Made by a program: the position numbers and the translations under genes. The notes beneath the pieces are model-generated. The model saw only the letters and a list, made by a program, of their open reading frames with translations. It was not told the DNA's origin and did no database searches. Shown here piece by piece: positions 33,438 through 41,644 of a stretch of 56,090 nucleotides of DNA. Source of the DNA: a candidate division KSB1 bacterium (GTDB lineage: Bacteria; Zhuqueibacterota; Zhuqueibacteria; Residuimicrobiales; Krinioviventaceae); the NCBI GenBank assembly GCA_034505495.1, contig JAPDQV010000019.1, forward strand, positions 3,434 to 59,523, written 5' to 3'. Position 1 is the first letter of the stretch; the number at the start of each line of letters is the position of its first letter.

Positions 33438-34391
33438 ATGAGCGCCGAACGCCAGGCAAAAATTTTGATTGTCGACGATGTTCCGCCGAACCTTGAGTTG
33501 CTGAGGTCGTTTTTAGATTCGGAAAACTATCGAATATTTTCCGCCCGTAATTGCGAGGAAGCGCTGAAGGTGGTGGATGAAAACGAACCTGACCTGATCA
33601 TCTTGGACGTGACGATGTCGAATGCAGGCAGCGTCGAAACTTGCAGACAAATCAAGGCGGTGGATCGGGCCAAATATACGCCGATCATTATGGTGACCGG
33701 AACGAACGAATCCGAAAGCAAGATTTTGGGCCTTGAAGCGGGCGCAGATGATTTTGTCGGCAAACCTTTTAACAAAATTGAGCTTTTAACGCGGGTCCGC
33801 TCGCTATTGCGGGTAAAGATGCTGCACGATCAGCTGCAGGAAAAGATCGTTCAGCTCGAGCGGGCAAAGGAAAGATTAAAAGAACTGGCCGTCACCGACG
33901 GCTTGACTTCATTGTACAATTATCGCTTTTTCAGAGAAGCGCTGACCATGGAAATACGCCGTTCAGAACGCCACAAGACGCCCCTCTCGCTGATCATGTT
34001 CGACATTGACGATTTCAAACTCTACAACGATCGTCACGGACATTTGGCAGGCGACAAAGTATTGCAGCAATTGGCGAGTTTGGTGATGAAAAATATTCGT
34101 CGTATCGATGTGGCGGTGCGCTACGGCGGTGAAGAGTTTGCCGTTATTCTTCCCGGTACGACGGCGGAAAACGCCTGCTTTGTCGCCGAAAAATTGCGCG
34201 GGTTGGTCGAGAACCATCCCTTTCCGCATCGGGAGACTCAGCCGAACGGCAGGATTACCATCAGCGTCGGTGTGGCTTCCTACTCTCCAGCGTTGAATAC
34301 GTTCGAAGCGTTGGTCGACTGCGCCGACAAACGACTTTATATGGCGAAAGCAAGGGGTAAGAATATTGTCGTTTTTGAGGGAGGTTGTTGA
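33438..34391 (+). CDS. Response regulator with GGDEF domain (diguanylate cyclase, PleD-like)
   Basis: A 317-residue response regulator that should make cyclic di-GMP. The receiver domain (about 7-125) has the acidic pair in LIVDDVPPN, phospho-acceptor Asp57 (IILDVTM) and Lys109 (VGKPFN). A coiled linker (EKIVQLERAKERLKEL) leads into the GGDEF domain. The active-site motif is GGEEF (230-234) with the metal Asp in MFDIDDFKLYND. An RxxD inhibitory site (Arg221 to Asp224) sits five residues before it, so product feedback is expected. The ATG follows GGGAAT. The next gene, a sensor histidine kinase, begins two bases after its stop, so the two are likely a phosphorelay pair. Confidence 0.92.
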   Translation: MSAERQAKILIVDDVPPNLELLRSFLDSENYRIFSARNCEEALKVVDENEPDLIILDVTMSNAGSVETCRQIKAVDRAKYTPIIMVTGTNESESKILGLEAGADDFVGKPFNKIELLTRVRSLLRVKMLHDQLQEKIVQLERAKERLKELAVTDGLTSLYNYRFFREALTMEIRRSERHKTPLSLIMFDIDDFKLYNDRHGHLAGDKVLQQLASLVMKNIRRIDVAVRYGGEEFAVILPGTTAENACFVAEKLRGLVENHPFPHRETQPNGRITISVGVASYSPALNTFEALVDCADKRLYMAKARGKNIVVFEGGC

Positions 34392-34393
34392 TT

Positions 34394-35875
34394 ATGGCGG
34401 AATGGATTCGAGAGCAGCTTAGGAGCCGCATCTTCCGCCGCTTGTTCTGGGCAACGCTGGCGGCTGCCGAAATGCCGATTTTTGCCGTGCTTTTTTTGGA
34501 AATTCTTCACCCGGTCGGCGGGCGAATCCTTTGGAAAGTTCTGTTTCTGCCGCCGATGGCCGCCTTTGTCGCCGGATTGATTGCCTTTTATCTTTCGCGC
34601 ATCATTACCCGGCCGATTTCTGAATTCGAAAAAAGCGCCACCAAAATCGCCCGCGGTGATTTTAGCCACGAAATCAAGGTTTTTAACGACGATGAGATCG
34701 GCAGGCTGGCTAAGCTTTTTAATTACATGACCCTCGAGCTCCGACGGCTCGATCGGATGAATTTGGCTAAAATCATCGAAGAGCGGCGGAAATTCGAGAC
34801 AATAATCCGCAACATCGCCGACGGCGTTATTATCACCGATCCGCAGTTAAATATCACGGTCGTCAATGAGACCTTTCGAAAATGGTACGGCCTTAAATCG
34901 ACTGAACCGACAGGGCACCCTTATTCCGATGTGATCAACGAAAAAAAGCTGCAGCAATTGATAGAGGAGGCAACTTTTAAGGAAAAGGCGGTTTTGCCGG
35001 CGGTCGAGTTCTCCATCAAGCCTGCAGGGGAATGGAAAGAACGCGTTCTGCAGGCCCGAGCCGCGCGTGTGCTTCAGGATGACGGGGTGCTCATTGGAGT
35101 GGTCACCATTTTGCGCGACATTACCCAACAGAAAGAGATCGACCGGATGAAGACCGAGTTGGTCTCCATGGTGGCGCACGAGCTGCGCTCGCCGCTGACC
35201 AGCATCACCGGTTTCAGCGAGCTGCTGTTGGACGAAGATCTTTCACGCGAGCAGGCCGAAGAGTATGCCCGCATCATCTTGACCGAAGCTACGCGCTTGA
35301 GCGAGCTGATCAACAAGTTCCTCGACATTTCGCGCATTGAATCCGGACGCATTCAACCGAAAAAGTCCGACATCGATCTCAACGACACGGTGCAGATGGT
35401 CATCGGCAACAACTCTTTCCTGGCTGCGCAAAAGGAAATCAAAGTCGAGATTCACGAGGCTCCAAACCTGCCCAAGGTGCGGGCCGACGCGGGCATGATG
35501 GAGCAGGTTTTCCTCAACCTGTTCTCCAACGCCGTTAAATACAGCCCGCCGAACACGCGCATCGATATTGTGCTGCGCAGCACCGACTCCAGCGTCATTG
35601 TCGAATTTCACGATCAGGGTTACGGCATCCCGCGCGATGCTCTGCCCCGCATTTTCGATAAATTTTTTCGCGTAACCGAGAACGAAAAGGTGCGCGAAGT
35701 TGTCGGAACGGGTTTGGGTTTGGCGCTGGTTAAACAAATTGTCGATCTGCACGGCGGCCATTTGGAAGTGGAAAGTCAGGTGGGTAAGGGCTCAGTGTTT
35801 AGCGTCCATCTGCCGCGTGCAAATGTAAAACGGCAAACCCTGCCGCTCGATGTGGCGGATGACATCATTCGATAA
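34394..35875 (+). CDS. Sensor histidine kinase (HAMP-PAS-HisKA-HATPase)
   Basis: A 493-residue membrane sensor kinase. Two membrane helices (about 17-37 and 49-69) have almost no periplasmic loop, so sensing is probably in the membrane or by the PAS domain. HAMP follows (about 70-122, RIITRPISEFEKSATKIARG), then PAS (about 133-245, ending VTILRDITQQKEIDRMK). The HisKA domain has the phospho-acceptor His262 in MVAHELRSPLT. The ATPase domain has N-box NLFSNAVKYSPP, G1 DQGYGIP, F-box FDKFFRV and G2 GTGLGLALVK. The ATG at 34394 follows GGGAGG (34379-34384). It directly follows the GGDEF response regulator gene, its likely partner; the operon may also include ctpA. Confidence 0.93.
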   Translation: MAEWIREQLRSRIFRRLFWATLAAAEMPIFAVLFLEILHPVGGRILWKVLFLPPMAAFVAGLIAFYLSRIITRPISEFEKSATKIARGDFSHEIKVFNDDEIGRLAKLFNYMTLELRRLDRMNLAKIIEERRKFETIIRNIADGVIITDPQLNITVVNETFRKWYGLKSTEPTGHPYSDVINEKKLQQLIEEATFKEKAVLPAVEFSIKPAGEWKERVLQARAARVLQDDGVLIGVVTILRDITQQKEIDRMKTELVSMVAHELRSPLTSITGFSELLLDEDLSREQAEEYARIILTEATRLSELINKFLDISRIESGRIQPKKSDIDLNDTVQMVIGNNSFLAAQKEIKVEIHEAPNLPKVRADAGMMEQVFLNLFSNAVKYSPPNTRIDIVLRSTDSSVIVEFHDQGYGIPRDALPRIFDKFFRVTENEKVREVVGTGLGLALVKQIVDLHGGHLEVESQVGKGSVFSVHLPRANVKRQTLPLDVADDIIR

Positions 35876-35934
35876 AGAACAAAACGCAAGCGCTGCTGAT
35901 TAACGCTTCGCAGGTAGACGGGTTAAAGTCCCGC

Positions 35935-36882
35935 TCAAATATAAAGTGAAGCGTTTTCGAGGATGATTTTGCCGTCGATTTCGACGCCTGCATTGGCTAC
36001 AATAAGATCGATGTGGAGCCGGCAGGTGTTGTTGCCGCCGAAGGATAAATTGTTCCCCAAACCGATGTGAACCGAACCGAGCACCTTTTCATCCTCAAGC
36101 GTACAACCGCTGAGAACCGCGGCTTCGTTGGTGCCGATGCCGAATTCGGCAATCACGCGCGAAGCCGGTCCGGCTTCCGTCAACATCCGGCTCAGGCGTT
36201 TCGCCTCCGGACCGCCGCTTACCCGTACTGCGCGGCCATTTTTGATGATGACCTTGGTTTTTTCACCGTCTCCTGCCGCTGTACCCAAAAGGCTGTCGGC
36301 GATCAAAATTCCTTCGCATCGGCCTTCCAGAGGTGCAACCGAGGCTTCTCCGGCCGGCAGATTTGAAAAAGCGCCTTTTTGATGGATCAGACCGGTGTCC
36401 GCATAGCCGCGTCGGCGATCGATGGAGAGTCTCAGATCGGTGCCGTTGGGCGCCCATACGCGGACGTTCTTGCCGATGCTGAGGATATCGGCGAGTTTGC
36501 GGCTGCGCCGCGCGATTTGTTTAAAATCTGCATCCGCCAAACGGGAAAAGGCGGCATGGGTAATGTTGGGAAGAGAAGCGATGCGTGCACCGGCTCGACA
36601 GGCATTGCGCCGCGCGTCAGTGTGGGAGAACGAGGGAGAGGTCAGCGCTATGATCACATCGACTGTCTTCATAAACTCCGCGAGCGGTAAAGGAACCGAT
36701 GTTACCGTGGTCTTGGAAATCTCCATCATGAGGGTCTGCTTGGAGCGGCGAAGGCTCGCTTCGTAAACAAGCCTGGCCAGCTCGGTGAGGTCTTCCGTCG
36801 TTACGATCAGGACGGTTTCATCCGATTGAATATTCAGACAACTTCCGACTACAACCTGCGCGGCCTTTTGTGCTTTGTTCAT
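35935..36882 (-). CDS. M29-type aminopeptidase
   Basis: A 315-residue metallo-aminopeptidase resembling the AmpS/aminopeptidase T family (leucyl aminopeptidase-like), removing N-terminal residues from peptides. Probable metal ligands are visible in order: Glu in NLPAGEASVAP, Glu in AEFGIGTNEAA, His in GSVHIGLGNN and Asp in LHIDLIVAN. The N-terminal half carries a Rossmann-like part (DETVLIVTTEDLTELARLV). It is somewhat shorter than the classic 400-residue M29 enzymes, as seen in related short forms. It is the last gene of a minus-strand operon, OPT transporter, PqqD-like protein, then this enzyme, 27 bases after the PqqD-like stop, so a role in using imported peptides is likely. Confidence 0.8.
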   Translation of the reverse strand: MNKAQKAAQVVVGSCLNIQSDETVLIVTTEDLTELARLVYEASLRRSKQTLMMEISKTTVTSVPLPLAEFMKTVDVIIALTSPSFSHTDARRNACRAGARIASLPNITHAAFSRLADADFKQIARRSRKLADILSIGKNVRVWAPNGTDLRLSIDRRRGYADTGLIHQKGAFSNLPAGEASVAPLEGRCEGILIADSLLGTAAGDGEKTKVIIKNGRAVRVSGGPEAKRLSRMLTEAGPASRVIAEFGIGTNEAAVLSGCTLEDEKVLGSVHIGLGNNLSFGGNNTCRLHIDLIVANAGVEIDGKIILENASLYI

Positions 36883-36909
36883 ATTCCCCGCCTGACCTGC
36901 GAAAGCTGT

Positions 36910-37257
36910 TCAGAGGTGCAGCGCGATCAATTGTTGATGCGCCAATTTATTGATGAATAAGCCTACACGTTCATAAACCGGTTCGACCGCTTCACCGTAT
37001 CGATTCCGCAAGGCGACGGCGATCTCTTTGACCGGCGTTCGGCCGTCGATCTGCCGCCAAATAAAGCCGCCGTATTCATCCAAATGCAGACGCACCGGAA
37101 GCGGCTCCCGAAAACGACGGAAAAACCTGCCGAGTAAGGGGATCGGCTGTCTGGGAAGGAGCAGAACGATTTTGCCTTCCTGCTCTTCAAAAGCCGCCGA
37201 ACGGCTGGGGATCATTTCCAGAACGTTCGGCGGCTGTTGGGCACGACTTTTCTTCAT
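36910..37257 (-). CDS. PqqD-like (RiPP recognition element fold) protein
   Basis: A 115-residue protein with the PqqD-like pattern. The core has LHLDEYGGFIWRQIDGRTPV, KEIAVALRNRYGE and a C-terminal helix (VGLFINKLAHQQLIAL). PqqD-family domains bind leader peptides of ribosomally made modified peptides. This one has an N-terminal extension with a hydrophobic, basic stretch (LLLPRQPIPLLGRFFRRFRE). It begins one base after the OPT transporter stop and precedes an aminopeptidase. No radical-SAM, maturase or precursor gene is seen nearby, so a role in peptide handling, not RiPP maturation, is suggested as inference. Confidence 0.75.
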   Translation of the reverse strand: MKKSRAQQPPNVLEMIPSRSAAFEEQEGKIVLLLPRQPIPLLGRFFRRFREPLPVRLHLDEYGGFIWRQIDGRTPVKEIAVALRNRYGEAVEPVYERVGLFINKLAHQQLIALHL

Positions 37258-37258
37258 G

Positions 37259-39274
37259 CTATTTTTGCTTGCTTTCTTCGGCCAGGCGCTTGAGCGGATA
37301 ATGAATCAAGACATAGCCGAGCAAAACAAATGTCGCCAATCCCAACCACCAAAACCCTTCGAATCCTTCGAGGCCGACGAGTTTTTTCAAATTGACGTTT
37401 GAAACGACCAATGCGGCTAAAAGGATACCGACCAACGCCTCGCCTGCAACCAATCCCGAAGCAGTCAACAGGCCGGTATTTTCGACCACCGCCGCATCCT
37501 CCTCATTGCGGATGCGCTTGGCGGCCGCCCGATCAAGCAGCCATTTGATGATACCGCCGATGAAAATGGCAAAGGTCGTGTTAAAGGGCAGATACATGCC
37601 GACTGAAATCAACATAGGGGAAGGCGCCTCGAGGAGAATCAGCGCTGCGGCAAAGAGCATTCCGGCGATAACCAGAGGCCAGGCCATTTCGCCCGCTACG
37701 ATACCTCGGCTCATCATCGCCATGAGGCCTGCCTGCGGCGCGGGCAGAGCGTCGCTGCCGATGCCGTTGGCTTTGTGCAAAAGCATGATCGGGATGACCA
37801 ACACCAACGAGGCGGCCGTCACGCCGATGAGACCTCCGATCTGCATCCTCCAAGGCGTTCCGCCCAACATATAGCCGACCTTCCAGTCCTGCATCATGTC
37901 GCCGGCCACACCGGCCACGCAGCAGACAACCGAAGCGACGCCCAGTACCGCGGCGACTCCCGGATCGCCCTTCATGCCGACCAGAACCATCAACAAGGCG
38001 GCGATCAGCAGGGTGGAAAGCGTCAGGCCGGAAATCGGGTTGGAGGAGCTGCCTATAATGCCCACCAGATAGCCGGCGACGGCGGCAAAAACGAAACCGG
38101 CAAAAGCCATGACAACCGCCGCCAAAACCGCCGAACCCCAATGGCGGCTAAAACTATGGTAAAGCACGACCATGCAGATGACCAGCACGACGATCGCAAG
38201 AAGCACAAGGCCAAAGGGAGCATCCTTGTCGATGCGGGAGACGGTCTCGCCGCTTTTGCCGGCCGATTTAATATCCTGAAGACCGCGGCTCAAGCCGCCG
38301 GCAAGATTTTTTCGCATACGGAAGAGCGTGTAAAAGGCGCCCACCAGCATGCCGCCCACGGCGATTTGTTTGACCGTCGATCCGTATGCGGCTTTGGCGA
38401 CCGAAAGCCAATCGCCGCCTTCGGCAAAAGGCGAGAGGGAGTCGCCCATGAGAAAGAGAACGATCGGCATAAGGAACATCCAGCCGAATACGCCTCCGGA
38501 AAAGGTAATGGCCGACAGGCGAAAACCGATGATGTAACCGACGCCGAGAAATGCGGGCGAAGCAGAAGGGCTCATCAGCATCATGCCGCCGGAGCGGCTG
38601 AACTCTGCTTTGAGGCCGTCTGCCGTCTGCAGCATCTGACTTTTCGAGTTCAAAAGACGAACCACAGACGGATGAAAACGGAAAAAGCCGGCGACGGAAT
38701 CGCGGATGATCTGCAGGCCGTTCTCGTTTTTCAAGAGTTCGAGGAGAGCTGCCAAGCCCATGGATCCAAATACGTACTTGGCGCCGGACTGCCCACCCTG
38801 TCCGGCCTTGACGATTTCAGCGCAGGCTTTACTTTCGGGATAGGGAAGCGTGACATCCTCGATCAGTGAGCGGCGCAGGATAATCACAAACAGCACGCCG
38901 AGGATGCCGCCGACCAACATCAAGAGAGTGCTTTTCAAATAATCAAAGTCCTGCCACACCCCGGCAAGCACAAACGCCGGAATGGTAAAAATGGCGCCTG
39001 CCGCCAGCGCTTCGCCGACGGCGCCGGTCGTTCGTGCAAGGTTTTCCTCCAGGATCGTGCCTTTCAACGGCTTTAGAACCGCCATAGCGATAACGGCGGC
39101 AGGAAATGTCGCCGCTACGGTCATCCCCGCCTTGAGGCCCAAATAGGCATTGGCCGCACCTAAAATTGCCGCCAACAGCACGCCGAGCAGCAACGCGCGC
39201 CAGGTCAACTCTTTCATGTCGGATGTCGCAGGGACATAGGGGGTATGCCCGCTTTTTGCCGTGGGAGTTTCCAT
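37259..39274 (-). CDS. OPT family oligopeptide transporter
   Basis: A 671-residue polytopic membrane protein of the oligopeptide transporter (OPT) superfamily, importing small peptides or peptide-like metal chelates with protons. Many hydrophobic segments are visible (about 14-16). Family patterns include GANAYLGLKAGMTVAATFPA near the N-terminus, TTGAVGEALAAGAIF, the motif SNPISGLTLSTLL in the middle, and PFNTTFAIFIGGI near the C-terminus. The ATG is preceded by a strong GAGGAGG site. It heads a minus-strand operon with a PqqD-like protein and an M29-type aminopeptidase, which fits peptide import followed by hydrolysis. The exact substrate is unknown. Confidence 0.92.
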   Translation of the reverse strand: METPTAKSGHTPYVPATSDMKELTWRALLLGVLLAAILGAANAYLGLKAGMTVAATFPAAVIAMAVLKPLKGTILEENLARTTGAVGEALAAGAIFTIPAFVLAGVWQDFDYLKSTLLMLVGGILGVLFVIILRRSLIEDVTLPYPESKACAEIVKAGQGGQSGAKYVFGSMGLAALLELLKNENGLQIIRDSVAGFFRFHPSVVRLLNSKSQMLQTADGLKAEFSRSGGMMLMSPSASPAFLGVGYIIGFRLSAITFSGGVFGWMFLMPIVLFLMGDSLSPFAEGGDWLSVAKAAYGSTVKQIAVGGMLVGAFYTLFRMRKNLAGGLSRGLQDIKSAGKSGETVSRIDKDAPFGLVLLAIVVLVICMVVLYHSFSRHWGSAVLAAVVMAFAGFVFAAVAGYLVGIIGSSSNPISGLTLSTLLIAALLMVLVGMKGDPGVAAVLGVASVVCCVAGVAGDMMQDWKVGYMLGGTPWRMQIGGLIGVTAASLVLVIPIMLLHKANGIGSDALPAPQAGLMAMMSRGIVAGEMAWPLVIAGMLFAAALILLEAPSPMLISVGMYLPFNTTFAIFIGGIIKWLLDRAAAKRIRNEEDAAVVENTGLLTASGLVAGEALVGILLAALVVSNVNLKKLVGLEGFEGFWWLGLATFVLLGYVLIHYPLKRLAEESKQK

Positions 39275-39374
39275 GATCTTCCTCCTCTATGCTCTTTTCC
39301 GAGTGCCGGCATTTTAGCGAAAAATGTACAAAAGGTCAAGCGAAAAGGCGCTTGTGCGGTAACTATTGGATTTT

Positions 39375-40202
39375 ATGGAATCTCTTTTTATATTTACTAT
39401 TGTTATGGCTTTGTTGAGCGACATCAGCCTCGGACAATATTGTCCTCGCGACTCTTTTATTCATCGCCTTGATCCGCGCACCAAGCTGCTCTCTGTTTTG
39501 TTTCTAATGACGGCGCTGCTCTTTTCTTTTCGTTTTCCGGTTCTCATGGCTTTTTTCGCCGTCATCCTGGCGGCTGTTTGGGGCTCGCGTCTACCGGCGG
39601 CTTTGGTGCTTCGTAATTTGCGGCCGTTTTTATGGCTTTTTTTGCTCACCATTGCCGTACATTTGTTCTGGACGCCTGGGCGAGTTATTGCGCGCCTGCC
39701 GATTATCCAGGCGAAAATCAGCGAGGAAGGGCTGCGTACCGGACTGTTTTACACGATTCGACTGGCGCTTCTCATTGTTGCGGCCGCCTTATTGACGCTG
39801 ACGACCTCTCCAGTTGAGCTGACCGACGGACTGGAGCGGCTGTTCAAGCCGCTGAAACGATTCCGCGTACCGGTTCATGAGATCGTCATGATGTTGACGC
39901 TCGCTCTGCGTTTTATCCCAACGCTGCTCGAAGAAGCTCAGAGGATCCGCAATGCCCAAATGTCGCGCGGCGTCTCTTTCGAAGGCAGCCTGGTGCAGCG
40001 CATCCGCAACACGCTGCCGTTAATTCTGCCGCTTTTTTTCTCGGCTTTCCGCAGGGCAGATGAATTGGCGATGGCCATGGATGCCCGCTGCTATACCGGC
40101 GGAGACGGCCGTACCAGCTATACGCGGCTTGCTTTTCGCTTTGCCGACTATGCGGTTCTGCTCTTTTCCGCCGCTCTGTTGCTGCCGGCATTTTTCTTCT
40201 AG
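39375..40202 (+). CDS. ecfT: Energy-coupling factor transporter T protein (EcfT/CbiQ family)
   Basis: Transmembrane T component of an ECF vitamin or metal transporter, 275 residues from this ATG. Typical features are DISLGQYCPRDSFIHRLDPR near the N-terminus, several membrane helices, and two short cytoplasmic motifs of the Ala-Arg-Gly type (QMSRGV and MDARCY) that couple to the ATPases. The start is uncertain: a TTG lies at 39366, and the ATG at 39405 gives MALLSDISLGQY, closer to family starts; none has a clear ribosome binding site. No ATPase (ecfA) or substrate-binding (S) gene is in the window. It is followed 14 bases later by truA, a pairing also known in Firmicutes. Confidence 0.85.
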   Translation: MESLFIFTIVMALLSDISLGQYCPRDSFIHRLDPRTKLLSVLFLMTALLFSFRFPVLMAFFAVILAAVWGSRLPAALVLRNLRPFLWLFLLTIAVHLFWTPGRVIARLPIIQAKISEEGLRTGLFYTIRLALLIVAAALLTLTTSPVELTDGLERLFKPLKRFRVPVHEIVMMLTLALRFIPTLLEEAQRIRNAQMSRGVSFEGSLVQRIRNTLPLILPLFFSAFRRADELAMAMDARCYTGGDGRTSYTRLAFRFADYAVLLFSAALLLPAFFF

Positions 40203-40216
40203 TTGCCGGAGGATGC

Positions 40217-40957
40217 TTGCGCAACATCAAGCTGACTTTGGAATACGACGGCACCGATTTTTGCGGATGGCAACGACAGGCGGGCGACCGCACCGTGCAG
40301 GAGGCGGTCGAACGTTCTTTGTCTCTCTTGACCGAAGAGACCATAAGAGTGACGGCAGCCGGCCGCACCGATTCCGGCGTGCATGCGATCGGACAGGTGA
40401 TCAATTTCAAGACCGATAGCCCACTGCCCCTCGAAGCCTTTGTACGCGGCGGCAATTCGCGGCTGCCGAAGGACGTTAGGATCCTAAAGGCTGAAGAAGT
40501 GCCGCTCGAATTCAGCGCCAGATATTCGGCTGTTGCCCGAGTGTATCGCTACTATATTTCGGATCGGGCGTCGGCAGTCGGCAGACAATACGCCTGGCAT
40601 TATTGGCGGCCTTTGTCGCTGGAAAAACTACGCGAATTCTGTCCGATCATATTAGGCGAACATGAGTTTAAATCGTTCTGCCAAAGCGGCGCCGATGTCG
40701 ATCACTTTATCTGCGATGTCCGATGGGCGTGGTGGAAACGCAGTGAAACCGGTCTTGTATTTGAAATCTGCGCCAACCGATTTCTTCATGCCATGGTGAG
40801 AATTTTGGTCGGTACCATGGTAGATCTGGTCAAAGAGGAAAAAGGTCCGGCTGAATTGCTTCGCATTTTAGAGGCGCACGACCGGCGGGCAGCGGGGCCT
40901 ACCGCTCCGGCTTGCGGCCTTTTTTTAGTTCGAGTTTTTTATCCAAACGATCTGTAA
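40217..40957 (+). CDS. truA: tRNA pseudouridine synthase A
   Basis: TruA (246 residues), making pseudouridine at positions 38-40 in the anticodon stem of tRNAs. The start is TTG at 40217 with GGAGG at 40208-40212. It opens IKLTLEYDGTDFCGWQRQ, and the catalytic Asp is in TAAGRTDSGVHA. The later FLHAMVRILVGTMVDL helix and the C-terminal APACGLFLVRV stretch are family signatures. The length is normal. It lies 14 bases after ecfT and 21 bases before transaldolase. Confidence 0.94.
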   Translation: MRNIKLTLEYDGTDFCGWQRQAGDRTVQEAVERSLSLLTEETIRVTAAGRTDSGVHAIGQVINFKTDSPLPLEAFVRGGNSRLPKDVRILKAEEVPLEFSARYSAVARVYRYYISDRASAVGRQYAWHYWRPLSLEKLREFCPIILGEHEFKSFCQSGADVDHFICDVRWAWWKRSETGLVFEICANRFLHAMVRILVGTMVDLVKEEKGPAELLRILEAHDRRAAGPTAPACGLFLVRVFYPNDL

Positions 40958-40978
40958 CCCAACTAAAGAGGATGCATC

Positions 40979-41629
40979 ATGCAACTGTTCATCGACTCTG
41001 CAAATCTTGACGAAATTCGCAAGGCGGTGGAATTGGGCCTTTGCGACGGCGTAACTACCAATCCGACTCTATTAGCCAAAGAAAAGGAATCGCCTGAAGA
41101 GATTTATCGCACTATTTGTGAAATGGTCAACGGCCCGGTGTGCGCTGAAACGATCGGCCAGACGAAAGATGAGATCATTACCGAAGGAAGAAAGCTCAAA
41201 TCCATTCATGAAAATATCGTGGTCAAGATTCCCTGTACGCTCGACGGCCTGGCTGCCGTTCGCGTGCTGGAGCAGGAAAACATCCATACAAACGTCACGC
41301 TGATCTTTACGCCTCTGCAGGCGCTGCTTGCCGCCAAAGCCGGCGCAACCTATGTTTGCCCCTTTGTCGGCCGTCTGGATGACGCCGCCCATGAAGGTAT
41401 GGAGCTCATCCGTCAAATCCTCGCCATTTTCGAAAACTATGGATTTTTAACCCAAGTGATCGTCGCGAGCGTGCGCGGAGTTATGCATGTGCTCGATTCA
41501 GCCCTGGCGGGTGCGCATGTAGTCACGGTTCCTTTTGCGGTGCTGGAAAAAATCGTCAAGCATCCCCTGACCGACGCAGGCGTTGCCGCTTTTTTGAAAG
41601 ATTGGCAGAAAACCAAACGCCGCGCCTAA
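40979..41629 (+). CDS. tal: Transaldolase (short, TalC/MipB type)
   Basis: Short transaldolase of 216 residues, moving dihydroxyacetone units between sugar phosphates in the non-oxidative pentose phosphate pathway. It opens MQLFIDSANLDEIRKA, with DGVTTNPTLLAKE and the Schiff-base Lys in IVVKIPCTLDGLAA. The related fructose-6-phosphate aldolases have Tyr at the position that here is Phe (VCPFVGRLDD), so transaldolase is the better call, though that distinction is made from one residue. RBS AAAGAGG lies seven bases upstream. The Deg-type protease gene begins 15 bases after its stop. Confidence 0.9.
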   Translation: MQLFIDSANLDEIRKAVELGLCDGVTTNPTLLAKEKESPEEIYRTICEMVNGPVCAETIGQTKDEIITEGRKLKSIHENIVVKIPCTLDGLAAVRVLEQENIHTNVTLIFTPLQALLAAKAGATYVCPFVGRLDDAAHEGMELIRQILAIFENYGFLTQVIVASVRGVMHVLDSALAGAHVVTVPFAVLEKIVKHPLTDAGVAAFLKDWQKTKRRA

Positions 41630-41644
41630 CATGAGGATTAGGCC

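Noticed and set aside
35876..35934. Possible hairpin between the histidine kinase and the aminopeptidase gene
   Set aside because: The CGCAAGCG and CGCTTCGC segments look paired at first but do not complement each other well, and no T-run follows.
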